A stretch of 64,000 nt of DNA, from contig NZ_LBFC01000005.1 of the NCBI RefSeq assembly GCF_001990485.1, forward strand, positions 1-64,000, in the 5' to 3' direction. The DNA is from Thermosipho affectus (GTDB taxonomy: Bacteria > Thermotogota > Thermotogae > Thermotogales > Fervidobacteriaceae). Under the pieces are notes generated by a model. That model was given only the letters and a program-made list of their open reading frames with translations, ran no database searches and was not told the DNA's origin. The stretch's first letter is position 1, and each line of letters starts with the position of its first letter. Shown here piece by piece: positions 1-8,796 of the stretch. Made by a program: the position numbers and the translations under genes.

Positions 1-45
1 GGTGCTTTTTTTATTGTTTCATTTTTGGGGTTCAGTGCACTATGA
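1..45 (+). CDS. C-terminal end of an unidentified, possibly membrane, protein (partial)
   Basis: Frame 1 from the first base is open for 14 codons and stops with TGA at 43-45. The residues are strongly hydrophobic (GAFFIVSFLGFSAL), as in the last membrane segment of a transporter or other integral membrane protein. The rest lies outside the window, so no family can be named, and chance openness over 45 bases cannot be excluded. Confidence 0.4.
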   Translation, partial: GAFFIVSFLGFSAL

Positions 46-158
46 GGGTGTTTTTTTATACTGCTATTTTCCTTCAAATTTAATATAATCGAATTTATTA
101 AAAAAAACTTAAATAAAAGTGAAAAAATTAATTTTATTGTAATTTTTTACAGAATTTA

Positions 159-167
159 TGCTATAAT
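159..167 (+). promoter_or_regulatory. Extended -10 promoter for the membrane protein gene at 241
   Basis: TG-C-TATAAT (159-167) is a full extended -10 element about 75 bases upstream of the first good start. The -35 region is poor (TTGTAA near 137), as expected for an extended -10 promoter. Stretch 46-240 contains only this promoter and AT-rich sequence. Confidence 0.55.
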
Positions 168-240
168 TCTTTGTAGATAAACTTTTAAATTCATGATAGA
201 ATTAGAATCCAAAAAACAACAAAGTGGAGGTGCTAATTTG

Positions 241-2055
241 ATGAAACGGGCTTTATTTTTTTCTTTTTTAATAATCTTCTCAATAATGGTATTTACGATT
301 AATCTGGAAAAATCAAAGGAGCTGTTCTTGTATTATATCCAAAATTTTGATAATCCCAGCGATGAATTTCTTTTGACTGTCAAAAAATCTATTGACAAAG
401 ATTTACTTTTATATAGATTTTACAAAATAGCACTAGTAGGTAGTGTTGAAAAGACAGATGTAACGAAAAAGGTTGGGGATTATCTTAATGTTATATACAA
501 GCAAACAATATCTAAAGATTACAATGAACAGCTTGCACGTGCAATGTTTTTTTCGTACCTTGAATCCTCCCTTGAAAGAAAAAAGTTTGAACCCAGCTTT
601 ATTAAATCTTCCCCAAATTTCAATCAATTTTTTAACAAATACCAGTCAAAAGTAATTTTTGCTTCCAGAAACTTCATTTCAGATCTCTTTGCAAAACATT
701 TAGGTGCAAAAATAGATCTCCCTCATGACATCGCCGCACCATATTATACATATGAATTTAAATATACACCAAAATTCAACCAACCTGAGTTTTTAGATGA
801 AATAAAAATTTTGCTTAATAATGAAGAAATAAAGAGTAAATTTAATGAATACCTTGGAGAAATAAAAAAACACCCAGATAGATTATCCTATTACATAAAT
901 AGGTACACCAGCCTTATGCAAAGAAACATTATAAAAGATATTTCCAATTTAAAAAATCATTTCTCTGAGTATTTCGCAAAGCTTCCTCCCAAAAAAACAA
1001 ATTTTTGGTGGATAAGGTGGATCATATATGTTTTAATCATACTAATTTTCTTTAAATCAAGAAAATGGAATTATGTTATTTTAACAATTTCTATTGTTGA
1101 AATACTATATTTGTTCTTAGCATTTGATGTACTTTCAAACACAGACGCAACTATATATGGGTTAATAGCCTTCTTTGCACTGATTGCTTCCATATTTATA
1201 ACACTAAAAAACAAAAAAATATTTGATATTATCATTGTTTCATTATTAGTTCTTTCATTTTTCATTCCAGCGTTTTCTACAAAAGATCTACTCATGAAAA
1301 ATCAAAAAGAATTTCAGAATTCCATATATTTTGATGAACTTACAAGCGACGTCTTAAAGGATAAATATTCTAGATTTTCAAATATTATTACCAATTTGTT
1401 GACAATTGTTAATTCAAGTATTAATAATACAGAAAGTATAGTAAATAGAATAAAAATTAACCTAAACGAAATTGATAAAAACGTAAAAACAGCTGAATAC
1501 AAAAGCATTGAAAACTTTGATAATAGAATTAAAGATTTTAAAAGCCTAAAAGATGAACTATCAAACTATGTAATTGAAGAAGATATAAACAAAAGCCAAT
1601 TTAAAAGAGCGGAAAAAGACCTAGAAAAGTTTTCAAACAAAATAGCAAAACTCTCTTCCGAAAAATTTGAAAAATTATTTGTATCAGAACTTAAAAGAAG
1701 ACTAAATTTAGAAGAAATCGCTCCATCTGTTCGTAAATTGGAAAAAATTATATCAAATACAAAAGACAAAAATAGCTTAAAAATATACTTCTATAAAACA
1801 AAATTCGGCATAATAACTTTTGTTCTTATAACAATTGGTCTATTTTTATACACTTTAAAAAACAAAAATTATTTTATTTGGATAATAGCATCGATATTGT
1901 CATCAATATTAATGCTTATAACCCCCATTAATTACATTGTCCAATTCGGTGTACCAATGTTGAAACTAAATTATACATTTACTATTCCAACATTATTTAT
2001 AATTTCCATTTTAATCTTATTTAACTCATTAAAATCTTTACCCAAAAAGGGTTAA
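241..2055 (+). CDS. Large membrane protein with central coiled coil, unknown function
   Basis: I do not recognise the family. The frame is open from ATG 193, but GGAGGTG at 226-232 sits correctly for ATG 241 (or TTG 238), giving about 604 residues. Visible in order: an N-terminal membrane segment or uncleaved signal (about 5-20), a long lysine-rich domain with no cysteine cluster (to about 250), four closely spaced membrane helices (about 256-350), a charged, helical, probably coiled-coil region (about 370-520), and three C-terminal membrane helices (about 525-600). It is followed after 23 bases by the BMP-type binding protein gene with no terminator between them, so it may be co-transcribed with the ABC transporter. 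No enzyme motif is apparent; a structural or sensory envelope protein is possible. Confidence 0.75.
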   Translation: MKRALFFSFLIIFSIMVFTINLEKSKELFLYYIQNFDNPSDEFLLTVKKSIDKDLLLYRFYKIALVGSVEKTDVTKKVGDYLNVIYKQTISKDYNEQLARAMFFSYLESSLERKKFEPSFIKSSPNFNQFFNKYQSKVIFASRNFISDLFAKHLGAKIDLPHDIAAPYYTYEFKYTPKFNQPEFLDEIKILLNNEEIKSKFNEYLGEIKKHPDRLSYYINRYTSLMQRNIIKDISNLKNHFSEYFAKLPPKKTNFWWIRWIIYVLIILIFFKSRKWNYVILTISIVEILYLFLAFDVLSNTDATIYGLIAFFALIASIFITLKNKKIFDIIIVSLLVLSFFIPAFSTKDLLMKNQKEFQNSIYFDELTSDVLKDKYSRFSNIITNLLTIVNSSINNTESIVNRIKINLNEIDKNVKTAEYKSIENFDNRIKDFKSLKDELSNYVIEEDINKSQFKRAEKDLEKFSNKIAKLSSEKFEKLFVSELKRRLNLEEIAPSVRKLEKIISNTKDKNSLKIYFYKTKFGIITFVLITIGLFLYTLKNKNYFIWIIASILSSILMLITPINYIVQFGVPMLKLNYTFTIPTLFIISILILFNSLKSLPKKG

Positions 2056-2078
2056 ACTCTTAAAAGGAGGGATATTTC

Positions 2079-3176
2079 ATGAAGAAATTACTTGTTTTCA
2101 TTTTAGCAATGTTTTTTGTGGTAAGTGCCTTTTCGTTTAAAGCAATTATGGTAACAGACACTGGAGGTCTTGGCGATAAGTCATTTAACGATGGAACTTG
2201 GGCAGGTATTCAAAGAGCCGGTGAAGATTTAGGAATAGAAACACAAGTTATTCAATCGTACGAACAAGCAGATTATATCTCAAACCTTACAAAAGCCGCT
2301 CAAGAAATACAAAAGGAACCAGATGGTGGTATCGTATATGCTGTAGGATTTATGATGACTGATGCTCTTTTCCAAGTTGCTCAACAATTTCCAGATGTAT
2401 ACTTTGCAGGAATAGACATTGCACCTCCAACAGAAGATGTTCCACCAAATGTAATATGTTTCTTATTCAAAGAACAAGAATCTGCGTTCTTGGTTGGATA
2501 TATCGCAGCCGCAACTACAAGAACGGGAAAAGTTGGATTTATAGGTGGAATTCCTATTCCTCCTGTTGAAAGATTCAGATACGGTTTTGAAATTGGTGTG
2601 AAGGTATACAACGATTTACACGGAAGAAATGTAGAAATTTTAAAGGGTTATACAAATGCATTTAGTGATCCAAAAAAAGGTAAAGACCTTGCACTTTCAC
2701 AATTTGCAGGAGGCGTAGATATTATATTCCACGCAAGTGGTGCTTGTGGTAATGGTATTATTGAAGCTGCAAAAGAAAAAATGGTATCACTCGTTGGAAA
2801 AGAAGATCTCGCAACAATTTTGGATTACGCATACTCAAACGGCGGATATTTTGCAATTGGTGTAGACGTTGATCAAGACTATATGGCACCTGGTATAGTA
2901 CTTGCAAGTGCGATGAAAGGTGTTGATACAGCATCATATCTCGGTGTAAAATGGGCATACGAAGGAAATTGGATGCCAGGTATACACAAACTTGGTCTTA
3001 AAGAAAACGGTGTAAGAATGAGTCCAATGAAATACACAAAAGGGTTAGTTACTAATGATACACTTGCAGAACTTGCATACCTTGTTACACTCATTAAAAA
3101 TGGCATACTTGTAATCCCAGAAACAGAAGAATCACTTAAATCCTTTAAGACCCCAAAAATAGCATTCCCATTCTAA
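2079..3176 (+). CDS. BMP/PnrA-family substrate-binding protein of an ABC transporter
   Basis: 365 residues starting at ATG after AAAGGAGG. A hydrophobic signal peptide (about 1-18, ending SAFSF) lacks the lipobox cysteine found in many members, so the protein is probably released into the periplasm or held by its uncleaved signal. The mature start has the family signature (VTDTGGLGDKSFNDGTW), followed by the YEQADY and GGDIIFHASGACGNG regions that line the ligand pocket in the Bmp/PnrA fold. Characterised members bind purine or other nucleosides; the ligand here is inferred. It is the first gene of a binding protein, ATPase, permease, permease operon and is separated from the ATPase by strong hairpins, which would favour more binding protein than membrane components. 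Confidence 0.9.
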   Translation: MKKLLVFILAMFFVVSAFSFKAIMVTDTGGLGDKSFNDGTWAGIQRAGEDLGIETQVIQSYEQADYISNLTKAAQEIQKEPDGGIVYAVGFMMTDALFQVAQQFPDVYFAGIDIAPPTEDVPPNVICFLFKEQESAFLVGYIAAATTRTGKVGFIGGIPIPPVERFRYGFEIGVKVYNDLHGRNVEILKGYTNAFSDPKKGKDLALSQFAGGVDIIFHASGACGNGIIEAAKEKMVSLVGKEDLATILDYAYSNGGYFAIGVDVDQDYMAPGIVLASAMKGVDTASYLGVKWAYEGNWMPGIHKLGLKENGVRMSPMKYTKGLVTNDTLAELAYLVTLIKNGILVIPETEESLKSFKTPKIAFPF

Positions 3177-3248
3177 AAGCTAAGGGGGACTCTCCCCCTG
3201 GCTTTGTTATTTTACCAAGGTAATAAAACTTTGGTAAAGTAACAAAGC
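3175..3248 (+). promoter_or_regulatory. Two overlapping hairpins between binding protein and ATPase genes
   Basis: Hairpin 1 spans 3175-3205 (core AGGGGGA/TCCCCCT, closed by AAAGC/GCTTT). Hairpin 2 pairs 3201-3218 with 3231-3248, an 18-bp stem with one G-U pair and a 12-base loop. They share GCTTT at 3201-3205, so they cannot both form fully. Neither is followed by a long T run, which suggests mRNA stabilisation or attenuation rather than a full terminator. Confidence 0.7.
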
Positions 3249-3266
3249 AGAAAGGAGGATTACATT

Positions 3267-4790
3267 GTGTATGCAGTAGAAATGGTAAACATTGTAAAAA
3301 GGTTCCCCGGAGTTTTGGCAAATGATCACGTCACCATTAGAATAAAAAAAGGCGAAATACACGCCATTGTCGGTGAAAATGGTGCTGGAAAGTCTACGCT
3401 AATGAATCAACTTTACGGATTATATCATCCAGATGAAGGTGATATCTTTATCAACGGACAAAAAGCACAAATCAAAGGACCAAAAGATGCTATTAAAAAC
3501 GGGATCGGTATGGTCCACCAGCATTTTATGCTTGTTGATACATTAACCGTTGCAGAAAATATAGTTTTAGGTAGTGAACCTACTAAAGGCATGAACTTTG
3601 ATTTAACAAAAGCAAAAAAAGATGTAAAAGAACTATCTGAAAAGTATGGATTGCTAGTTGATGTAGACGCAAAAATAGAAGATATTTCCGTAGGAATGCA
3701 ACAAAGAGTGGAAATTTTAAAAACATTGTACAGAGGAGCAAACATAATAATACTTGATGAACCTACAGCAGTATTAACACCTCAAGAAGTAGAAGAACTA
3801 TTTGAAATAATGAGAAAGTTAAAAAAAGATGGAAAAACTATTTTGTTTATCTCGCACAAACTTCATGAAGTTATGGAAATAAGTGAAAGAATAACGGTTA
3901 TGAGACTTGGAAAAGTAACTGGTGAACTTGAAACTTCAAAAACAAATCCACGAGAAATTGCAAGGCATATGGTGGGAAGGGATGTTGTATTAAGAGTTGA
4001 AAAAAAACCTCATGAACCAAAAGATGTAGTATTTGAAATAAAAAACCTTGTTGTAAATGACAATAGAGGGTTAACAGCGGTAAATAACGTCTCTTTTTCA
4101 ATAAGGAAAGGTGAAATTGTAGGAATCGCAGGTGTTGCAGGAAATGGTCAAACCGAACTTGTTGAGGCTATAACAGGTTTAAGAAAAATTAAAAGTGGTC
4201 AAATATTGTTTGAAGGTAAAGATGTTACAGGTGCAACTCCAAAGCAACTTAGGGGATTGGGACTTTCGCATATCCCTGAAGATAGATTAAAACATGGAAT
4301 CATTGAAGAATTTGAAGCATATTACAATGTTATTTTAGGTCAACACTATAAATCCCCATTTTCAAATGGGACATTTTTAAATCACAAAAACATATTTGAA
4401 TATACAAAAAATCTTATGGAAGAATTCGATGTTCGTCCAAGGAGAATAGAACATTTAGGTGGGAATTTTTCAGGTGGTAACCAACAAAAATTAGTTGTGG
4501 GACGTGAAATTAGAATGGATCCAAAGTTTCTTGTAGTTGCACAACCCACCCGTGGTCTTGATGTAGGTGCTATTGAATTCATTCACAATCAAATATTGAA
4601 TATGAGAGAAAAAGATGTTGGAATTTTGCTAATTTCAATGGAACTTGAGGAAATATTCTCGTTAAGTGATCGCATTTTGGTAATGTATGAGGGAGAAATA
4701 ATGGGTGAAGTAAAGCCAAAGGAGACTACTGTTGAAGAAGTAGGTTTAATGATGATAGGCCAAAGATTAGAAGAGGTACGGAGGGGATAA
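3267..4790 (+). CDS. ABC transporter ATPase with two nucleotide-binding domains (nucleoside/sugar type)
   Basis: 507 residues from GTG 3267, eight bases after AAAGGAGG. It is a fused double ATPase like those of simple-sugar and BMP-type nucleoside importers. Domain 1 has Walker A GENGAGKST (near residue 37), a degenerate signature (ISVGMQQR) and Walker B LDEPTAVLTP. Domain 2 has a degenerate Walker A (GVAGNGQTE), an intact signature FSGGNQQK and a matching QPTRGLDVG segment. Such asymmetry is normal for this family. It acts on the cytoplasmic face with the two permeases encoded next; one base separates its stop from the following ATG. Confidence 0.92.
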   Translation: MYAVEMVNIVKRFPGVLANDHVTIRIKKGEIHAIVGENGAGKSTLMNQLYGLYHPDEGDIFINGQKAQIKGPKDAIKNGIGMVHQHFMLVDTLTVAENIVLGSEPTKGMNFDLTKAKKDVKELSEKYGLLVDVDAKIEDISVGMQQRVEILKTLYRGANIIILDEPTAVLTPQEVEELFEIMRKLKKDGKTILFISHKLHEVMEISERITVMRLGKVTGELETSKTNPREIARHMVGRDVVLRVEKKPHEPKDVVFEIKNLVVNDNRGLTAVNNVSFSIRKGEIVGIAGVAGNGQTELVEAITGLRKIKSGQILFEGKDVTGATPKQLRGLGLSHIPEDRLKHGIIEEFEAYYNVILGQHYKSPFSNGTFLNHKNIFEYTKNLMEEFDVRPRRIEHLGGNFSGGNQQKLVVGREIRMDPKFLVVAQPTRGLDVGAIEFIHNQILNMREKDVGILLISMELEEIFSLSDRILVMYEGEIMGEVKPKETTVEEVGLMMIGQRLEEVRRG

Positions 4791-4791
4791 G

Positions 4792-5826
4792 ATGAATAAA
4801 AAAGTATCAGCAATACTCATTCCAATAATTTCTGTTTTAATTGCATTGTTAATTTCAACGATAATAATACTTCTTATTGGAAAAAATCCTTTAGTTGCAT
4901 ACTCTGCTTTAATTAGAGGATCATTTGGTTCAAAACAAGCAATTGCAGATACAATAATTAAAACCACTCCTCTAATATTAACGGGTCTTGCGGTTGGTTT
5001 TGGTTTTAGAGCTGGTGTATTTAACATTGGTGCTGAAGGTCAAATGGTTATGGGAGCGTTAATTGCTGCAACTTTTGCAGGAAATTTTGGGTTACTTCCC
5101 CCGATAATCTCCATTCCATTAACAATATTAATTGCGATGTTAGTAGGTGCAGGTTATGCTGCAATAGCTGGTTTTCTTAAGGCAAAAACTGGGGCACACG
5201 AGGTAGTTACAACAATAATGTTAAACTGGATAGCCACATACTTTGCCTCTTATATGGTTACAGGTCCTTTGAAAGTTGGATCTGGTACACCTAAAAGTCC
5301 GGAAATTGCAGATTCCGCTCAACTTCCTATCTTAATGAAAGTTGGTGCTATTGAACTGAGCGCTGGAATAATCATCGCAGTTGTCGCTGCAATATTTATG
5401 TATATTCTTCTAAACAAATCAACAACCGGTTATGAAATAAAAGCTGTAGGTTTTAATCCATATGCAGCAGAATACGGGGGAATCTCCGTTGCAAAGAATA
5501 TCGTACTTGCAATGGCAATAAGTGGCGCACTTGCAGGTCTTGCAGGCGCAACTGAATTAATGGGAGTACACCATAGATTTCTCGGTGAACTTTCCGGTGG
5601 TAAGGGATTTGACGGTATCAGTATCGCATTAATTGGTCAAAATAATCCGATAGGAATAATCTTTGCAGCACTTTTAATAGGTGCATTAAGAACGGGAAGT
5701 AATGAAATGCAATTTGTCGGGGTTCCAAAACATATGGTTATGATAATACAAGGTATAGTTATCTTTCTTGTAGCTGCCGATAGAATAGTACGCACTATTA
5801 TGATCAGAAAGAAGGTGGAAAAATGA
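4792..5826 (+). CDS. ABC transporter permease, BPD_transp_2 family (first of two)
   Basis: 344 residues, with about eight to ten hydrophobic helices. Conserved permease features are the GFRAGVFNIGAEGQMVMGA segment, GAHEVVTTIMLNWIA, and the EIKAVGFNPYAAEYGGI coupling-helix region followed by AISGALAGLAGA. It starts one base after the ATPase stop with GGAGGGG at 4780-4786. It should pair with the next permease to form the heterodimeric pore for the BMP-type binding protein. Substrate (nucleosides or related compounds) is inferred from the binding-protein family only. Confidence 0.9.
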   Translation: MNKKVSAILIPIISVLIALLISTIIILLIGKNPLVAYSALIRGSFGSKQAIADTIIKTTPLILTGLAVGFGFRAGVFNIGAEGQMVMGALIAATFAGNFGLLPPIISIPLTILIAMLVGAGYAAIAGFLKAKTGAHEVVTTIMLNWIATYFASYMVTGPLKVGSGTPKSPEIADSAQLPILMKVGAIELSAGIIIAVVAAIFMYILLNKSTTGYEIKAVGFNPYAAEYGGISVAKNIVLAMAISGALAGLAGATELMGVHHRFLGELSGGKGFDGISIALIGQNNPIGIIFAALLIGALRTGSNEMQFVGVPKHMVMIIQGIVIFLVAADRIVRTIMIRKKVEK

Positions 5827-6782
5827 GAATATTAGAGGCAATATTTCTAGTATTTGCAAACCCTCTTTTTTATAAAATTACATTAACAGCTTCAACTCCT
5901 TTAATATTTGCTTCACTTGGTGGTGTTTACAGTGAAATTACCGGCGTTGTCAACATTGCATTAGAAGGTATTATGCTCCTTGGAGCGTTTACATCTGTAG
6001 TATTTACATATTTTACTGGTAGTGTGTGGATTGGAATATTAATGGCAGTAGTCTCTGGTGTTGCCTTTGCATGGTTGCATGCTTGGGGAAGTATTAAATG
6101 GGCTGGAAACCAGGTAGTTTTGGGAACTGCATTAATACTAATTGCACAAGGTGTAACCGGATTTTTAATGGTACCAATTTTTGGAAAACCAGGACAAACT
6201 GATTTTGTTGGAAAAGTTAAAGAAATAAAGATTCCAGGTCTTTCAGATATACCTTTTATTGGAAAGATATTTGGAGAGTTAAGTCCATTTATATACATAG
6301 CGTTCATATCAGTTGCATTTTCATGGTGGCTTATATACAAAACCAAATTGGGACTTAGAATGAGAGCTGTAGGTGAAAACCCAGAAGCTGCAGATACTCT
6401 AGGTGTTAATGTCTACGGTATAAGATACTTTGGAGTTTTAATGAGTGGTGTTTGGGCAAGTCTTGCAGGTGCGTATCTTAGTATCGGTGAAGTAGGACAT
6501 TTTAGAGAATTAATGTCAGGTGGAAGAGGTTTTATTGCACTTGCAGCTATGATTTTGGGAAAATATAATCCAGTTGGTGCAATGCTTGCAAGTTTGTTAT
6601 TTGGTGCATCAAGTGCTTTTGCTAATCAAATGCAAAGTAGTTCTCTAATCCATGTTTCAGCTACAGTTAAACCATTATTTGATATGATACCATTTGTCCT
6701 TACAATAATCGTTGTTGCAGGATTCGTTGGAAAATCACGTCCACCAAAAGCTGATGGAGTACCATATGAAAAAGTATCATAA
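5823..6782 (+). CDS. ABC transporter permease, BPD_transp_2 family (second of two)
   Basis: 319 residues; its ATG overlaps the previous stop in an ATGA junction, so translation is probably coupled. Hallmarks are YSEITGVVNIALEGIMLLGAF, the coupling region LRMRAVGENPEAADTLGVNVY and the SGGRGFIALAAMILGKYNPVGA stretch near the C terminus. It completes the importer and is the last gene of the operon, followed closely by an intrinsic terminator at 6799. Confidence 0.9.
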   Translation: MRILEAIFLVFANPLFYKITLTASTPLIFASLGGVYSEITGVVNIALEGIMLLGAFTSVVFTYFTGSVWIGILMAVVSGVAFAWLHAWGSIKWAGNQVVLGTALILIAQGVTGFLMVPIFGKPGQTDFVGKVKEIKIPGLSDIPFIGKIFGELSPFIYIAFISVAFSWWLIYKTKLGLRMRAVGENPEAADTLGVNVYGIRYFGVLMSGVWASLAGAYLSIGEVGHFRELMSGGRGFIALAAMILGKYNPVGAMLASLLFGASSAFANQMQSSSLIHVSATVKPLFDMIPFVLTIIVVAGFVGKSRPPKADGVPYEKVS

Positions 6783-6798
6783 TGAAAAAGTATCAAAA

Positions 6799-6825
6799 AA
6801 AGGCTTCGGATTATCCGAAGCCTTT
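6799..6825 (+). terminator. Terminator of the BMP-type transporter operon
   Basis: A perfect 12-bp stem (6799-6810 with 6814-6825) and a three-base loop, ending in TTT and flanked by A-rich sequence, 16 bases after the last permease. Confidence 0.8.
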
Positions 6826-6846
6826 GATCTATTTATATACAAAATA

Positions 6847-6876
6847 AAAAAGACGAAGCTTGGACTTCGTCTTTTT
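6847..6876. terminator. Bidirectional terminator beside tRNA-Asp
   Basis: A stem of AGACGAAG (6851-6858) with CTTCGTCT (6865-6872), flanked by A5 and T5 so that both strands have a U tract. It lies four bases beyond the encoded CCA end of tRNA-Asp and terminates that minus-strand transcript. Confidence 0.8.
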
Positions 6877-6879
6877 AAT

Positions 6880-6957
6880 TGGCGGGGACGACGGGATTTG
6901 AACCCGCGGCCACCGGTGTGACAGACCGGCGTGATAACCAGGCTTCACCACGTCCCC
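6880..6957 (-). tRNA. tRNA-Asp (anticodon GTC), copy 1
   Basis: 78 bases on the minus strand including an encoded CCA (plus-strand TGG at 6880-6882). The acceptor stem is GGGGACG/CGTCCCC, the T arm carries GGTTCAAATCC, and the anticodon stem CCGGT/ACCGG encloses CTGTCAC with GTC as anticodon. It is identical base for base to the copy at 7043-7120. Confidence 0.95.
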
Positions 6958-6972
6958 AACTCTGGTAAGGAA

Positions 6973-7001
6973 ATTTTATCACGATATTCTAAACTTGTCA
7001 A
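6973..7001 (-). promoter_or_regulatory. Promoter of tRNA-Asp copy 1
   Basis: Minus strand: TTGACA (6996-7001), 17-base spacer, TAAAAT (6973-6978), placed about 16 bases before the mature tRNA. Confidence 0.75.
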
Positions 7002-7014
7002 TTATCCTCTATCA

Positions 7015-7039
7015 AAGGCAAAGCCCAATGCTTTGCCTT
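7015..7039 (-). terminator. Hairpin downstream of tRNA-Asp copy 2
   Basis: A perfect 10-bp stem (7015-7024 with 7030-7039) and a five-base loop, three bases past the CCA of copy 2. The following minus-strand sequence is only weakly T-rich, so termination may be partial. Confidence 0.6.
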
Positions 7040-7042
7040 ATC

Positions 7043-7120
7043 TGGCGGGGACGACGGGATTTGAACCCGCGGCCACCGGTGTGACAGACCGGCGTGATAA
7101 CCAGGCTTCACCACGTCCCC
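7043..7120 (-). tRNA. tRNA-Asp (anticodon GTC), copy 2
   Basis: An exact duplicate of the 78-base copy at 6880-6957, with encoded CCA, the same acceptor stem and anticodon GTC. Only about five flanking bases beyond the 5' end are shared (AACTC on the plus strand), so the duplicated unit is essentially the gene itself. Confidence 0.95.
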
Positions 7121-7150
7121 AACTCATCTTTTTTACAAAGACCATTATTT

Positions 7151-7179
7151 ATTTTGCCATATACTCTTTGTTTTGTCAA
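7151..7179 (-). promoter_or_regulatory. Promoter of tRNA-Asp copy 2
   Basis: Minus strand: TTGACA (7174-7179), 17-base spacer, CAAAAT (7151-7156) preceded by TGG, giving an extended -10. Confidence 0.65.
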
Positions 7180-7207
7180 CATATCTTTTAGTAAAATTTT
7201 AGTTAAT

Positions 7208-7915
7208 TTATCCTTCGTTTTTTACTAATTCATTAATCTTTCCTTTATCAAATAAAAACTTTGCTATATATAGAAAAGGAGTGTCAGCAGCTGCTACTAT
7301 CCATTTGAAAAAATATGTTGTCCACAAAATACTCCAAAACACATTTAACTCATAAACACCCCAAAACGCTATAAAACAAAACACAAAACTATCAATAAGC
7401 TGTGAAATCATTGTTGATAAATTATTTCTTATCCATAGATATTTTGTTTGAGGAAATTTCTTTTTCCATATATGAAAGGCCCAGATATCGTGCATTTGCG
7501 AAAGCCAATATGCAGAAAGTGATGCAATAACTATTCTTGGCATAAAAGAAAAAATGGTAACCAACGCTTCCTGTGAAAAATCAGATGCATCTGGTTTAAA
7601 CAACAATGCAATTTGCATCATTATTGTCATGGTAATTAAACTCAAAAAACCAACCAAAACTGCCTTTCTTGCTTCCTTTTTCCCATAATTTTCGGAAAGG
7701 ATATCAGTAACCAAAAATGTAGTTCCGTAAACTATATTCCCCAATGTTGCAACAAATCCAAATAACTCTACCGTCTTAATAACTTGGATATTTGCAATAA
7801 TAGTTGCCAAAGTAGTCCAAATAAACAATCCAGTCTTACCAAAATACTTGTAAAAAATTAATATACCGGAAAAGTTAGCAACCATCAATACTATCCAAAG
7901 GATTTCGTTACTCAC
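7208..7915 (-). CDS. Queuosine precursor transporter, YhhQ/VUT family
   Basis: About 235 residues with six or seven membrane helices. It matches the COG1738 (YhhQ) family, with the GNIVYGTTFLVTDILSENYGKKEA motif and a charged WRNNLSTMISQLIDSFVF segment. Characterised relatives import queuine or pre-queuosine bases for tRNA modification. GTG 7915 is preferred over TTG 7918 because GGAGGT lies six bases from the GTG. It is last in the clpC-radA-degV-yhhQ run. queA, a queuosine biosynthesis gene, is also in the window (53359-54363), so the cell both makes queuosine and may salvage its precursors. Confidence 0.85.
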   Translation of the reverse strand: MSNEILWIVLMVANFSGILIFYKYFGKTGLFIWTTLATIIANIQVIKTVELFGFVATLGNIVYGTTFLVTDILSENYGKKEARKAVLVGFLSLITMTIMMQIALLFKPDASDFSQEALVTIFSFMPRIVIASLSAYWLSQMHDIWAFHIWKKKFPQTKYLWIRNNLSTMISQLIDSFVFCFIAFWGVYELNVFWSILWTTYFFKWIVAAADTPFLYIAKFLFDKGKINELVKNEG

Positions 7916-7927
7916 CAAAATACCTCC

Positions 7928-8794
7928 TTATTCTAATATTTCTATCCCAAAACCAGCCATTCCAATTCCCACATGTGTCGAAATTACCTTTCCAGTACTC
8001 GACTTATCAAAATAAACTACTTGGTATCTTTCTTTTATTAATTTGTACATTTCATCAACATGTTCTCCTCCATTGCAATGTATACCCGTTAAACCAATCT
8101 TTTTTCCTATTTTTACTCCTTCTTCCTCCATCTTAGTCAAAATCATATTATAAGCCTTTTTATACCCTCTAACCTTATCAAAAGGTATTAATTCACCCTC
8201 ATCATTAATATAAATACCAACTTTTATCTTCAGTAAATTCCCGACAAATCCAGAAAATCTACTAACTCTTCCACCTTTAACCAATGAATTAAAATCAGAT
8301 ACAAAAAAGATCGCATGAAACTTCTTATTTTTTCTTGCATCAATAATTTTCTTTTCAACTTCTTCTAAATCCAGACCAGCATCTAGCAACTCCCTTGCAT
8401 ATCTTGCCATGTTGGAAATAATTGAAGATGCCATTCTTGTATCTATAACCTTTATTGGTATATCAAATTCTTGAGATGCAAGTAATGCTGAATTGTATGT
8501 ACCTGATATTTTTGTAGATATTGTTAAAACCAAAATCCCTTCATATCCTTCTTCTATAGCTCTCATATATGCATTTTGAAACTGCACAATTGATGGCTGA
8601 GATGTTTTTGGCAATTCTTGTGCGCTTAAAAGTTTCTCGTAAAATTTTTTCAATTCTTTTTCATTTCTTGTATCATCTGGTTCGCTTTCACCACTTATCC
8701 AATTAATATGTAGCGGTACAATTTCAATATCATACTTTTCAAGCCAACTTTCCGGAATATCAGATGTACTATCTAAGATAATCTTTGTCTTCAT
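7928..8794 (-). CDS. DegV family fatty-acid-binding protein
   Basis: 288 residues, the usual length. It opens with the family signature IILDSTSDIPES, has TSQPS near residue 60 and the LTISTKISGTYNSA motif, and ends with HVGIGMAGFGIEIL. DegV proteins bind a fatty acid and, where studied, present it to a fatty-acid kinase that feeds phospholipid synthesis; no kinase partner is adjacent here. The start follows GGAGGGG by a good distance, and the gene begins two bases after radA ends, so it is in the same transcript. Confidence 0.9.
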   Translation of the reverse strand: MKTKIILDSTSDIPESWLEKYDIEIVPLHINWISGESEPDDTRNEKELKKFYEKLLSAQELPKTSQPSIVQFQNAYMRAIEEGYEGILVLTISTKISGTYNSALLASQEFDIPIKVIDTRMASSIISNMARYARELLDAGLDLEEVEKKIIDARKNKKFHAIFFVSDFNSLVKGGRVSRFSGFVGNLLKIKVGIYINDEGELIPFDKVRGYKKAYNMILTKMEEEGVKIGKKIGLTGIHCNGGEHVDEMYKLIKERYQVVYFDKSSTGKVISTHVGIGMAGFGIEILE

Positions 8795-8796
8795 AT

